From CAVTUU01 sp045804965 (lineage in GTDB: Bacteria; Chloroflexota; Chloroflexia; Thermomicrobiales; UBA6265): a stretch of DNA of 64,000 nucleotides. The notes beneath the pieces were generated by a model that worked only from the letters and a program-made list of their open reading frames with translations, did not search any database and was not told the origin of the DNA. The stretch covers positions 80,174 through 144,173 of the forward strand of contig JBJMMD010000031.1 in NCBI GenBank assembly GCA_045804965.1, in the 5' to 3' direction. The position numbers and the translations under genes were made by a program. Positions 51,805 to 60,658 of this stretch are shown here, in pieces; positions within the stretch are counted from its first letter, which is position 1, and every line of letters starts with the position of its first letter.

Positions 51805-52560
51805 ATGGCAACACGCTTCGCAATCAGAAACAATTCCCAAGCCGCTCGAGTCGAGCGCCGAGCCGATTGGCTGCCCGACAGCCTGTTGAGCGGCTTTGTC
51901 GCTACCATCGTAATGTCAGCCGGTCTCGAGGTCGCGTTCGGCATTTCCCGTGCGCTCGGCGACCAGCACGGCAACTTCTTGGAAAAATGGCTCTGGGCAC
52001 TGACTCATAACCCGGTCATCGACACGACCCAAAACAGGATCGCGATCGCGATCGGACTCAATCTGCTCATGGGTCTCCTGTTTGCCGTGGTCTACGGCTA
52101 TTACTTCGAACAAAGGCTCGCGGGCTCGGGTTGGCAAAAAGGGATGGTCTTCTCTCTTTTCCCATGGATTCTGTCCGTCATCGCGTTCCTGCCAATTATG
52201 GGCGGCGGATTTCTTGGCAAGGACATCGACGCCGGGCCGCTTCCGGTCGTCGGCAATCTCATCCTCCACCTCATCTACGGCGCGGTCCTCGGCTGGATGT
52301 ACATGATAGACATCGATGACTGGCTGGATGGAAGTGATGCCGATCACGATTACGCCGAAGCCGCCGAACGGGGCGCGATCGGCGGGGTTCTGGTCGGACT
52401 TCTCGCCGGCGGCGTTATCGGCTGGGCAGCTTCGACAAAACTTGACGATCTTGGCAGCAAAGGCACCATCACCCTCGTCAGTGCCCTTGTCGGGTCCGCG
52501 ATGTGTGCGCTCTTGGGCTCGTTCTATGGCATGGAGCGGGTGAAATCGGACGAACGCTAG
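51805..52560 (+). CDS. Multi-pass membrane protein of unknown function
   Basis: 251 residues, about five membrane segments (roughly 32-50, 85-105, 122-145, 152-172, 200-250 in two passes). Two Gly-rich helices (GVLVGLLAGGVIGWAAS and ALVGSAMCALLGSFYG) at the C-terminus resemble glycine-zipper segments. An acidic loop DIDDWLDGSDADHDYAEAAE separates them from the central spans. Related proteins are found in Chloroflexota as uncharacterised membrane proteins. ATG with GGAGAG five bases upstream. Not in an obvious operon. Confidence 0.8.
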   Translation: MATRFAIRNNSQAARVERRADWLPDSLLSGFVATIVMSAGLEVAFGISRALGDQHGNFLEKWLWALTHNPVIDTTQNRIAIAIGLNLLMGLLFAVVYGYYFEQRLAGSGWQKGMVFSLFPWILSVIAFLPIMGGGFLGKDIDAGPLPVVGNLILHLIYGAVLGWMYMIDIDDWLDGSDADHDYAEAAERGAIGGVLVGLLAGGVIGWAASTKLDDLGSKGTITLVSALVGSAMCALLGSFYGMERVKSDER

Positions 52561-52582
52561 CGCCAACTGACGTCGCGGTGTT

Positions 52583-53812
52583 CTATTCAAAGGCGGCGAC
52601 CGCGCGCTGGTTCAGCTGCGCCGGCAGCCCCCTGAGCCGCCGGCCGGCCTCTGTGAGCGTATCCTCCCTTTTCGCGAAGCAGAACCGCGCAAGCAGTGGC
52701 GCGGTGGATGGATCGACGTAGAACGCTGACGGCGGCACCGCGGCAACGCCGACATTGCTGGTCAGGAACCGGCAAAAGGCGACATCCGAGTCGAATCCCA
52801 ATTCGGCAATGTCCGCCATCAGGAAATAACTGCCCGCGACAGGCAACGCCGGCAACCCGGCGGCATCAAGTTCTCCCTTGAGATGGTCTCGCCTCGCCGT
52901 GTACTCCCTTCGCAGCCGGTCGTAATAGCCGATCTCGCCGGCGATCTCCATCGCCTTGGCCATCGCGTCTTGAAATGGCGTCGCAGTGGCAAAGGTCACG
53001 AACTGATGGACGGTTCTGATCGCCGCATTGAGCGCCGCCGATCCGACCGCAAAGCCGAGCTTCCAGCCCGTCATGCTGAACGTTTTGCCCGTCGAATTGA
53101 GCACGAGCGTGCGTTCCCACATTTCCGGCAGGGTCGCCAAACTCACATGGACCGCGTCGTCGTACGTGATTCGATCGTAGACCTCGTCGGTGATGGCGGC
53201 GACATCATGTTGCCGGCACAGATCGGCAATGAATTCGAGTTCCTCCCGGCCGAAGACTTTGCCGGTCGGATTGTGCGGCGTATTGACCAGGATCGCTTTC
53301 GTCCGCGGCGTAAAGGCGGCGGCGAGCTCATCCCGATCGAATAGCCAATCCGGTGGATACAAGCGGACCGGCCGTAACGATCCGCCGGCCAGAATCGCGC
53401 TCGGCAGATAGGAGTCGTAAAACGGCTCAAACGTGATGAGTTCGTCGCCGGGCCCGATCAGCGCTTGGATGATGTCGAAAATCGCTTCAGTGGCCCCGCT
53501 CGTGACGGTAATCTCGCGCTCGGGATCGATCTCGCGACCATAGTCTCTCGCCCAGATGGACGCAATCGCATGCCGCAAGCGCACCGCGCCGTGCCCGATC
53601 GCGTATTGGTTCAGATCGGCGTCGATGGCGGCCTTCGCCGCGTCCTTGACGAAGTCGGGTCCAGCGAAATCGGGAAAGCCTTGGCCAAGATTGACCGCGT
53701 CGTGCTGCACGGCCAAGCGGCTCATCTCGGAAAACACCGACGTTCCGAACCCGCGAATCTTCTCGGCAGCGAAGCGATCGACCACGGCTGGTGAACTCCA
53801 GAGCTGAAGCAA
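52583..53812 (-). CDS. Class I/II aminotransferase (KAT/methionine-type)
   Basis: 409 residues, fold type I PLP enzyme. NLGQGFPDFAGPDFV near 40 is the substrate-specificity segment typical of kynurenine/glutamine aminotransferase and YbdL; ATEAIFDIIQALIGPGDELI follows, NTPHNPTGKVFGREEL near 185, DEVYDRITYD near 215 and the PLP lysine in STGKTFSMTGWKLGFAVG near 245 with the phosphate-binding Arg near the C-terminus (RFCFAKRE). TTG start three bases after the pepF stop. Cotranscribed with pepF, suggesting amino acids from peptides as the supply. Confidence 0.92.
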   Translation of the reverse strand: MLQLWSSPAVVDRFAAEKIRGFGTSVFSEMSRLAVQHDAVNLGQGFPDFAGPDFVKDAAKAAIDADLNQYAIGHGAVRLRHAIASIWARDYGREIDPEREITVTSGATEAIFDIIQALIGPGDELITFEPFYDSYLPSAILAGGSLRPVRLYPPDWLFDRDELAAAFTPRTKAILVNTPHNPTGKVFGREELEFIADLCRQHDVAAITDEVYDRITYDDAVHVSLATLPEMWERTLVLNSTGKTFSMTGWKLGFAVGSAALNAAIRTVHQFVTFATATPFQDAMAKAMEIAGEIGYYDRLRREYTARRDHLKGELDAAGLPALPVAGSYFLMADIAELGFDSDVAFCRFLTSNVGVAAVPPSAFYVDPSTAPLLARFCFAKREDTLTEAGRRLRGLPAQLNQRAVAAFE

Positions 53813-53815
53813 CCG

Positions 53816-55639
53816 TTAGGGATTGAGGGCGCCGGCTTCGACCAACTCCTCCATCTGGCGGACCGTGGCATCGAATTCCCGCAATGCGGCCCGAACTGGT
53901 TCCGGAGTCGAAAGATCGACGCCAGCCTGGGTGAGAATTGGCAATGGATAATCCGACCCGCCGGCGGACAGGAGATCCAAATAACGTTCAACGGCTGCCG
54001 CGCCTTCATCGCGAATTTTCGACGCCAAGGCGACCGCGGCTGAAATGCCGGTGGCATATTGAAACACGTAGTAGGCGCGATAGAAGTGCGGTACCCGGCT
54101 CCAATTCAACCGGCCGAAATCGTCGCGATTCACGCCCGGTAGATGCACGTCCGTCAACTCGTCGTACACGGCGTTGAGGCGCTCAAGCGTCAACGGCTCG
54201 CCTTGTTCAACCGCGGAGTGTGTTTTCAGCTCGAATTCCGCGAGCATCGCCTGCCGGAACAACGTCGTGAAGAAACTGTCCGCGAAGTTGTTCAGCAGCG
54301 AGAACCGGGTTGCCTTGTCCTCTTCCGGCGTTTTGGCGAGCAAATCCCAGGTCAGCAACACCTCATTGAGGGTCGAGGCAATCTCAGCGAGGAAAATCGA
54401 ATAGTGGGCGTCGTGGTAAGGCTGGTTAGCGAAGGAGTAGAGGCTGTGCATAGCGTGCCCGGCCTCGTGCGCCAGCGTAAAAACGTGATCGAGGGTTCCG
54501 TTCCAGTTCATGAGTATGACCGGACCCGCCCCGTAGGTTCCCCAAGAATAGGCGCCTGAACGCTTTCCTTTCGTCTCTTGAACATCAACCCAGCGCGACC
54601 GAAGACCCGTGGCCAGATCGGTCTGGTATCGTTCGCCTAGCCGGCCGATCCCACTGAGGACGACGTCGACAGCCTCGTCGAACGCGAATCGTCGCTCGGG
54701 CAAGGTCGCGAGCGGAACATAGAGGTCGTAGATCTCGAGCTGCGGAACGCCGAGGATGCGCTGGCGCAATGTCAAGTAGCGGTCCAGTGACGGCCGTGCC
54801 TCGTGAACCGCCTCGATCAAGCTGTCGTAGACCGCTTCGGGCACGTTGTCGTCGAACAGCGCCGCCTCCCGCGCCGTGTCATATCCGCGAACGCGGGCGA
54901 AAAAGACATCCTTACGTACCGAACTGCCATGCAACGCCGCTAACGTTTGCTTGTGGGCATCGTAAGCGCTCATCAACGTCACGTAGGCCTGCTCGCGGAC
55001 CGAGCGCTTCTTGCTTTCCATCAGGAGCTGGAAACGCCCTTTGCTCAGCTCCACTGGGTTCCCGTCGTCGTCCTCGACCACGCCGTAGACCATGTCGCCA
55101 TTGTCGAGCGCGGTGAACGCGTCACGGGCAGTTCGCGCCACGTCCGCTCCCTGCGCCAACACCTCCTCGACCTCGATCGAGCGGGTGTGCATGCGGCGGC
55201 GCTGAATGTCGTCGAGGATGTGGTGAAAAGGCGCGAGCAGTGGGTGCTCAATAATCGTCAGGACCGTCTCTTCGGGAATGGCCAGGATCTCGGGCTGAAG
55301 AAAGGCCAGCGCCTGGCCGGCCTCAATCGCGAGCGCGGTCGCTCGCTCGTAGCGCGCGTTGGACGCGGGGTCGGTGGTATCCTCATCCCGCCGTAGTGCC
55401 GCATAAGTATTGACCCGCTCCACCGCTTGGTAGGCAGCCATGGTATCGACGAGCGTTTGGTGAAGCTCGGTCGCGGATTCGCCCAGTTTGCCGCGGTGGG
55501 CTTGCGCTTGCTCAACAAGGGCTTTCGCCTGCTCAAGCCCTGATTCCCAATCGACATCCGTCGCGAAAATGCGCGAAAGGTCCCATTGCTCTTCGATCGC
55601 GACCTGATCACGGGTCAATTGCTCCGTTTGCGCTACCAA
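53816..55639 (-). CDS. pepF: Oligoendopeptidase F, M3 family metallopeptidase
   Basis: 607 residues, the usual length of M3B oligoendopeptidase F. The zinc motif HEAGH is in TLAHEAGHAMHSL near residue 391, with the third ligand Glu in FLAEIASTLNE about 28 residues later, and the conserved GAYSWGTYG upstream and HFYRAYYVFQYATG downstream (Tyr/His substrate contacts). It hydrolyses oligopeptides of about 7-17 residues in the cytoplasm. ATG start. It heads a two-gene operon with the aminotransferase. Confidence 0.95.
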   Translation of the reverse strand: MVAQTEQLTRDQVAIEEQWDLSRIFATDVDWESGLEQAKALVEQAQAHRGKLGESATELHQTLVDTMAAYQAVERVNTYAALRRDEDTTDPASNARYERATALAIEAGQALAFLQPEILAIPEETVLTIIEHPLLAPFHHILDDIQRRRMHTRSIEVEEVLAQGADVARTARDAFTALDNGDMVYGVVEDDDGNPVELSKGRFQLLMESKKRSVREQAYVTLMSAYDAHKQTLAALHGSSVRKDVFFARVRGYDTAREAALFDDNVPEAVYDSLIEAVHEARPSLDRYLTLRQRILGVPQLEIYDLYVPLATLPERRFAFDEAVDVVLSGIGRLGERYQTDLATGLRSRWVDVQETKGKRSGAYSWGTYGAGPVILMNWNGTLDHVFTLAHEAGHAMHSLYSFANQPYHDAHYSIFLAEIASTLNEVLLTWDLLAKTPEEDKATRFSLLNNFADSFFTTLFRQAMLAEFELKTHSAVEQGEPLTLERLNAVYDELTDVHLPGVNRDDFGRLNWSRVPHFYRAYYVFQYATGISAAVALASKIRDEGAAAVERYLDLLSAGGSDYPLPILTQAGVDLSTPEPVRAALREFDATVRQMEELVEAGALNP

Positions 55640-55837
55640 TGTCCGTCTCCTAAACGTGACGTCTACTCAATGCGAGAATAATACGCCGCCCTCATAGCTT
55701 GAGCGGAGAACTGTGTATTTCCTCCCTTCTTTTCACGCTTCGTACCGATCGCTCCAAAAGTAATCAGTCCATCGCGCCGCCAACCTGACCACCTAGATGA
55801 CGATGACGAAGTGCTCAAACGAGTACTTAGTGTCATG

Positions 55838-55866
55838 TTGACAATTACTCCCCGGCTGGATAAGCT
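55838..55866 (+). promoter_or_regulatory. Candidate sigma-A-type promoter for nadA
   Basis: Perfect -35 hexamer TTGACA (55838-55843), 17-base spacer and TAAGCT (55861-55866), a weak -10. It would give a leader of about 120 bases before the nadA ATG. Confidence 0.45.
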
Positions 55867-55923
55867 TTCCTGCACATAGCGGCGATTCAGCGGAAGTCCC
55901 GCGTGGATCGACCGCCCCGCCAG

Positions 55924-55966
55924 GCCGCCAAAAGCGGCAGCAGTGAGGCCCCTTTTGTGAAGGGGC
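55924..55966 (+). ncRNA. Structured nadA leader (two hairpins), possible cis-regulatory RNA
   Basis: GCCGC-CAAAA-GCGGC (55924-55938) is followed ten bases on by GCCCCTT-TTGTG-AAGGGGC (55948-55966). The second hairpin ends 25 bases before the nadA ATG and near the GAGGGGA ribosome binding site. The layout would suit a translational switch, but I do not recognise a known riboswitch consensus. Confidence 0.35.
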
Positions 55967-55991
55967 GTCTGGCGAGGGGAGACAATCTCGA

Positions 55992-57230
55992 ATGTCGACA
56001 GTTCTCAATCTCAACCCCGCGCGCAGCGCCGCTCTTCTTGAACGACCATCCTGGTTCAAGGAGCCGCAGCTGGAACCTGCAAGTTGTGTTCCTGAGGAGG
56101 GCACCGGCGCATACGAGCTGCTGCATCGCTATAGTGCCGAGTCGGTCCGCCAGGAGCGAATCCCACGCTCCTATTTCAAAATGGACGCTGCCGAGCGGGA
56201 TGAGCGAATCTGGCAGCTTCGCCGCGAGCTTGGTGAGCGCTTGGTGGTGCTCGGTCATCACTATCAACGAGACGAAGTGATTCAATTCTCCGATTTCCGT
56301 GGTGACTCCTTCAAGCTCTCCCAGCAAGCCGCCAGCCGGAAGGACGCGGAATTTATCCTCTTCTGTGGCGTTCACTTCATGGCCGAAAGTGCTGACATAC
56401 TCTCCGCCCCGCATCAGCGGGTGATCCTCCCAAATCTCGAAGCCGGCTGTTCCATGGCCGATATGGCCAAGCCCGAGGATGTCGAGGTCTGCTGGTCGGC
56501 CCTCGCTGAGCTCGGCATTGACGGCATCGTTCCCGTCACCTACATGAACTCTGCCGCGAGCCTGAAAGCTTTCTGCGGCCGCAACGGTGGCATTGTCTGT
56601 ACCTCGTCGAACGCGGACCGGGTCTACGACTGGGCGTTTGCATGCGGCGAGAGGATCCTCTTCTTCCCCGATGAGCATCTTGGCCGCAACACCGGCGTCA
56701 AGAAAGACATTGCCCTCGATGAGATGGTCGTGTGGGACCCATTCCAACCGCTAGGTGGCAACACGGCAGAAGATTTTCGTAGCGCAAAAGTCATACTGTG
56801 GAAAGGCTATTGCTCGGTTCACGCTCGGTTTAGCGTCGACCAAATCGAGCGCGCACGACTCGACAATCCAGATGTAAACGTGATCGTTCATCCTGAGTGC
56901 CGGTTCGAAGTTGTGGCAGCGGCCGATTGCAACGGATCAACTGAGTTCATTATCGACACGATCTCGGATGCACCCGCGGGCACGACGTGGGCCGTCGGCA
57001 CCGAAATCAATCTTTGTAAGCGACTCGATGCCGAACTCCCGGACAAGCATGTTTTCTGTCTTGATCCGGTGATCTGTCCCTGTTCGACGATGTACCGTGT
57101 CCATCCCGCGTACGTGCTTTGGTCGCTCGAACACCTCGCCGAAGGTCAGGTCGTCAATCAAATCACCGTTGATCCGGTCATGAAGCGAGACGCCCTCGTT
57201 GCGCTCGACCGCATGCTCTCCGTTCCGTAA
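55992..57230 (+). CDS. nadA: Quinolinate synthase
   Basis: 412 residues. Condenses iminoaspartate with dihydroxyacetone phosphate to quinolinate in NAD synthesis, using a [4Fe-4S] cluster. Ligands can be assigned: Cys125 in FCGVHFMAES, the Cys of GGIVCTSSNA near 203 and the last Cys in VICPCSTMY near 365. Substrate residues are in VLGHHYQRDEV, PVTYMNSAASLKAF and CSVHARFSVDQI. The N-terminal extension of about 75 residues before LRRELGERLVVLGHH is long but seen in related bacteria. nadB and nadC are not adjacent, which is uncommon. Confidence 0.95.
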   Translation: MSTVLNLNPARSAALLERPSWFKEPQLEPASCVPEEGTGAYELLHRYSAESVRQERIPRSYFKMDAAERDERIWQLRRELGERLVVLGHHYQRDEVIQFSDFRGDSFKLSQQAASRKDAEFILFCGVHFMAESADILSAPHQRVILPNLEAGCSMADMAKPEDVEVCWSALAELGIDGIVPVTYMNSAASLKAFCGRNGGIVCTSSNADRVYDWAFACGERILFFPDEHLGRNTGVKKDIALDEMVVWDPFQPLGGNTAEDFRSAKVILWKGYCSVHARFSVDQIERARLDNPDVNVIVHPECRFEVVAAADCNGSTEFIIDTISDAPAGTTWAVGTEINLCKRLDAELPDKHVFCLDPVICPCSTMYRVHPAYVLWSLEHLAEGQVVNQITVDPVMKRDALVALDRMLSVP

Positions 57231-57254
57231 CAAGGACCCCTGAAGCAATTGGTG

Positions 57255-57282
57255 GAACCGGCGGCCCGTGCGCCGCCGGTTC
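57255..57282 (+). terminator. Rho-independent terminator of nadA
   Basis: Perfect 11-bp stem GAACCGGCGGC / GCCGCCGGTTC, 6-base loop, followed by TTCCTTTATT. It separates nadA from the peroxiredoxin gene, which therefore probably has its own promoter or is reached by read-through. Confidence 0.85.
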
Positions 57283-57353
57283 TTCCTTTATTCCGGATAC
57301 AATGCCGGCTCAGACGATCCAACTCGCACAACTATGGACTTGAAGGAGCATCA

Positions 57354-57800
57354 ATGGTCGAGATTGATCAAGCGGCGCCAGATTTCACGCTGAAGGGCGC
57401 GAGCGGCAAGGAATTCACGCTGTCTCAACTCCACGGCAATCAGCGCGCCCTGCTCATGTTCTATCCAAAAGATCTGACCAGCGGCTGAACGGACCAACTG
57501 TCCGCGGTCCGCGAGACATATGCCGAATTTCAGGCGCTCGATACCCAACCAGTTGGCATCAATGGGGGCGACGCCGCGAGTCACCAGCAATTCAAGGACC
57601 AGCTCAACCTGCCGTTCGACCTGCTCGTCGACGAGGGTCTCACCGTTGCCGCCGCGTATGACGCGCTCAAACCTGAAGGCGGGAGCATATCCCGGACCGT
57701 CGTCATCGTCGGCAAGAACGGCAATGTCATCTTTCGCGCCGCCGGCGCCCCGCCGCCCGGCGAAATGCTCAGCGTTATCCGCGCAGCTGAAGATGAGTGA
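57354..57800 (+). CDS. Peroxiredoxin (BCP/PrxQ type), probable selenoprotein with in-frame UGA
   Basis: 148 codons read through one TGA at 57486-57488 (residue 45). The frame is open and protein-like on both sides. Before it: APDFTLKGASGKEF, LLMFYPKDLTSG; after it: TDQLSAVRETYAEF, VGINGGDAASHQQF, LPFDLLVDEGLTVAAAY, RTVVIVGKNGNVIFRAAG. The TGA falls exactly where the peroxidatic Cys of PxxxTxxC should be (Pro38, Thr42, position 45), and the conserved Arg is present in SRTVVIV. No Cys occurs elsewhere, so it would be a 1-Sec enzyme reducing peroxides. A SECIS-like hairpin follows the UGA. AAGGAG lies five bases before the ATG. The alternatives are a TGC/TGT-to-TGA sequencing error or a young pseudogene. 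Standard gene finders would report only 44 residues or miss it. Confidence 0.82.
57499..57518 (+). promoter_or_regulatory. Candidate bacterial SECIS element
   Basis: TGTC-CGCG-GTC-CGCG-A-GACA: an 8-bp stem with one bulged A and a 3-base loop beginning GU, starting 10 bases after the UGA and with its loop G 18 bases after it. Bacterial SECIS elements are hairpins within the coding region at about this distance, with a G/GU in the apical loop that SelB recognises. An alternative weaker fold pairs CGGACC (57490-57495) with GGTCCG (57506-57511). Confidence 0.6.
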
Positions 57801-57991
57801 TCCAAGACCACTCACTTTGTGACTCCGGGCTCAAAGCGATCGTATTGGATTAGCCGCGACGCGGGGCGAGAAACCCCGCGCTCACGAGAGCAAGAATTTC
57901 CGGGATTGAGCACGAGATCTGTGTTCAACCCGGGAGGAGTTTTCTCTTGTGAGCCAGTGAAGGGACATGTTCAACCCAGGGAACCTCTCAC

Positions 57992-59065
57992 TCACGCCGG
58001 CGAGGCTTTCGCTGATTGTGTGGACCAGTACGGCTTCGCACCGAAGTGCGCAAATATCGCTTCCTCCTCGCGCCGGCTGAACGGCGAATCGGGGTCGTAG
58101 GCTGGCGCGCGATGCACTAGCGCGACAGGCGCCTGCACTCCAAGCGGCCGACGCTCAAGATTGATTAGATCGCTAGGAATCGCCGTTCGTCGCCGGCCAA
58201 TTCCCAGAACCCGACCAAATCGAACCACGGCATACCGCAGGTCTTGGCGCAACCGATCATCGTCCCAGTCATCCCCAGGCAGGCCAAGGAGTCCATCGAC
58301 GACTCCTATTTCGGCGCCATCCTCATCGATGATCGGCCCCTGGCAAATGGTCGATACCCAATTCGGCGGATTCTCTAATTGACAGTAATCAAGAAACGGG
58401 TCAACCGCGTCGGAGATGACGATCTCGCTTGTCGTTTTCGCGGGACGCCTGAGGATACGCTGCACATCGCGAAATACCTGTTCATTGGTTTGGGTTTGTC
58501 CAATGTGGACGGCATCATTCTTGGCGAAGAGCCGGCGTGTCGAGCCGAGTAGTTCAGGCTCCAGCGTTGTTAGCGCAACCAAAGCGTCGCCTGCGTTCAA
58601 CCGATGTCCAAGGTAATGTGCCTCTTCTTCGCTGAATCCAAAGTAGACCAGCGTTCGCGCAAGCTTGTGATCCGGGTGCCCGTTCGCGTCCGCTAAGGCC
58701 CGTTTTGCCTCGCCCGTGTCGGTCGAGCCATGGTGCGGCTCTGGGGCGGCAACGGCCGCGCCAATTGGGCCGGCAACGAGGTAGGTCCCGCCGTCTCGCA
58801 GCACGAGCTCTACAAGCCCGACGAGCCATGCGCCGACGGCGTCAAGCGTATGTCCGCTCACCGCCCGTGGCACCGCCCCGCCGGTGACCGTGTCCGACTC
58901 CGCATCGCGATCGCGAAGCAAGATTGAAATCTCGGCCGGACTTCGCTTGGCGCGGCGGAGCGCAATCAGCGCTCGCTCCATGTCGAGCGTGTCTTCGAAC
59001 AGACCCAAGACCGTGAATCGAATCGCGCTTACGCCTTCCCTACTTGACGCGTCCATTGCCCCCAT
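57992..59065 (-). CDS. Hypothetical protein with stress-protein-like N-terminus and PRC-barrel-like part
   Basis: 357 residues. The N-terminal IRFTVLGLFEDTLDMERALIAL is like the opening strand-helix of general-stress (YflT-type) domains that occur with permease-like dispersed regions; then a Gly-rich hydrophobic stretch (GGTYLVAGPIGAAVAA, about 92-108) and a second copy of a Tyr/His-rich helix (FSEEEAHYLGHRL). From about 215 the sequence FLDYCQLENPPNWVS and IDEDGAEIGVVDGLLGL looks PRC-barrel-like. No enzyme motif. ATG start. Possibly cotranscribed with the AI-2E exporter gene, 21 bases upstream. Confidence 0.7.
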   Translation of the reverse strand: MGAMDASSREGVSAIRFTVLGLFEDTLDMERALIALRRAKRSPAEISILLRDRDAESDTVTGGAVPRAVSGHTLDAVGAWLVGLVELVLRDGGTYLVAGPIGAAVAAPEPHHGSTDTGEAKRALADANGHPDHKLARTLVYFGFSEEEAHYLGHRLNAGDALVALTTLEPELLGSTRRLFAKNDAVHIGQTQTNEQVFRDVQRILRRPAKTTSEIVISDAVDPFLDYCQLENPPNWVSTICQGPIIDEDGAEIGVVDGLLGLPGDDWDDDRLRQDLRYAVVRFGRVLGIGRRRTAIPSDLINLERRPLGVQAPVALVHRAPAYDPDSPFSRREEEAIFAHFGAKPYWSTQSAKASPA

Positions 59066-59086
59066 AACTGTACCCTCGAATGCACA

Positions 59087-60241
59087 CTACGTCCCGGCCT
59101 CGCCTCTGCCCGGTTCAGTTCGCTCCTGACGCGCCGGCGGTAACGAGCCGGTGCTCCTTACCTCGACATTTTCCGTCAGACTCGCTTCGCGCAAAATGCT
59201 GTCGGGGTCGTCGGCTCGCGATCGCAGGAGGTCTTGAACGAAGACCTGAGCTGCCGCGCCGATCGGAATCGCGAGAATCGAGCCTAGGGGTCCGTATAGC
59301 GCCCCTCCGACCAACACAGCGAGAATGACGGTCAGCGGCGTCATCCCGACCGCGTTCCGCATCACTCGGGGAACTAAGAACGCCGATTCTAGCTGTTGGA
59401 GAAGCACGACGAACACGATGACGATGAGGGCCTTTTGCCATGACACCGTCAGCGCAACCATCGTCGCTGCCGTGCCACCAACGATCGGTCCGAAAAAGGG
59501 GATGATCTCGGTGACGCCGGCGAAGATGCCCAAGGCGAGCCAGAAATCGAGACCGAGGATGAGATAACCAATGGCCGAAAGCATGCCGATAACCAGGCAC
59601 AAAAAGAGCTGGCCGCGAGTCCAGCCTCCGAGCTTGAATTCGACTTCGTCCCAGAGGCTATGCGCACGATCGCGCTTTTCGAGCGGCACCAGGCCCAAGA
59701 TCAATCGCTTGATGATTGCCTTTTCAGTCATCCAATAGAATGCGACGACCATCGTCGAAACAATTGTAAAGACTACGCCGACGGCGGAATTGGCGTATTT
59801 AACCGCCTGCCGGCCCTCAATAGTCGGGCTGGCCCGGAAATCTGCATACGCGGCGATCGCCCGGTTAAGTGTGCGAGTGCCGCTCGTGCGGATGAACTCG
59901 TTGTCACTCGCTGCCGCTTGATCACGGAGTTCGGTCAGGATCGATGGAATGTCGTCGACGAGTGCGGTCGCTTGGTTGATGAGGGTCGGGACGATCAAAT
60001 ACAGCACCAACCCCATGCCCACGAGGAGACCGGCGTAGACGGCCAGAATCGCTTGCCCGCGGCTTAAGCCCTGACGGCGAAGACGAAACGTGAGGGGCTC
60101 GATCGCTGCCGCGAAGAGGATACCGAGAACGAGCAAGAGGATGATGGCGCGGATGTGGATGAGAATCCACGCGATCGCGAGGACGAAGAGCACTGAAGCG
60201 GTGTAAATCATGATTCGGCCGGGAGTTAGTTGCGGGGTCAC
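59087..60241 (-). CDS. AI-2E family transporter (PerM/YdiK-like)
   Basis: 384 residues with seven or eight membrane segments. Family markers: IEPLTFRLRRQGLSRGQAILAVY near 48, the long soluble loop 95-150, MTEKAIIKRLILGLVPLEKRDRA near 168, FAGVTEIIPFFGPIVGG near 243 and PLTVILAVLVGGALYGPLGSILAIP near 305. Members of the family export AI-2 or act as Na+/H+ antiporters; the role here is open. GTG start with GGGAGGAG six bases upstream. The C-terminal tail is hydrophilic. Confidence 0.9.
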   Translation of the reverse strand: MTPQLTPGRIMIYTASVLFVLAIAWILIHIRAIILLLVLGILFAAAIEPLTFRLRRQGLSRGQAILAVYAGLLVGMGLVLYLIVPTLINQATALVDDIPSILTELRDQAAASDNEFIRTSGTRTLNRAIAAYADFRASPTIEGRQAVKYANSAVGVVFTIVSTMVVAFYWMTEKAIIKRLILGLVPLEKRDRAHSLWDEVEFKLGGWTRGQLFLCLVIGMLSAIGYLILGLDFWLALGIFAGVTEIIPFFGPIVGGTAATMVALTVSWQKALIVIVFVVLLQQLESAFLVPRVMRNAVGMTPLTVILAVLVGGALYGPLGSILAIPIGAAAQVFVQDLLRSRADDPDSILREASLTENVEVRSTGSLPPARQERTEPGRGEAGT

Positions 60242-60364
60242 GTTGCTCCTCCCAATCGCCGAATTGGAGCAGAGGAAATATGCGGGGCCTTGGTCGCGAG
60301 CGGCACTCGCGCCGGATATCTGCTCGCAAACCGCTATCGCACGGCATGCGCCAGGGAGCGAGTT

Positions 60365-60658
60365 TTACTTGCCGCGGGAACGCATAGCGATATTCAACTC
60401 GACCTTCTCTCGACCTTCCTCTCGCTCGAACTTGATCCGAATTGCGATCAGTGCTTGGAACAGGTTGTCGTCAAAATCGCCTACTGCAACATTGAACGCC
60501 GGATATTGGTCTCCGAGTTCGATTCTTAGCGCCGAGATGAATTGAGCCCGCGCCGGCTTGTCCATAAGCAGTTCCTTCGCTTGCTCGCTGCTGACGTCAT
60601 CATAGAGTTTGTCCAGCGCCGGTCGCATCCACTCCACATCCGCCACGCTTCTATTCAT
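60365..60658 (-). CDS. Hypothetical small protein, 97 aa
   Basis: Not recognised. Begins at an ATG overlapping the end of the [2Fe-2S] protein gene by eight bases (ATGAATAG), so it is translationally coupled to it. The sequence is helical, acidic at the start, with RAQFISALRIELGDQYPAFNVAV in the middle and a basic tail. It may be a small accessory or regulatory protein of the flavoprotein cluster. TTG at 60664 is an alternative start. Confidence 0.6.
   Translation of the reverse strand: MNRSVADVEWMRPALDKLYDDVSSEQAKELLMDKPARAQFISALRIELGDQYPAFNVAVGDFDDNLFQALIAIRIKFEREEGREKVELNIAMRSRGK

Larger units (their letters stand above)
55640..55991. promoter_or_regulatory. Divergent region between pepF and nadA
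   Basis: 352 bases with no gene. It holds a candidate nadA promoter (55838-55866) and two hairpins in the nadA leader (55924-55966), described separately. The pepF promoter should also lie here on the minus strand; none was clear. Confidence 0.45.

Noticed and set aside
57354..57488. Reading 57354-57488 as a complete 44-residue protein or simple pseudogene
   Set aside because: The frame continues for 103 conserved-looking codons past the TGA, which sits exactly at the catalytic Cys position.
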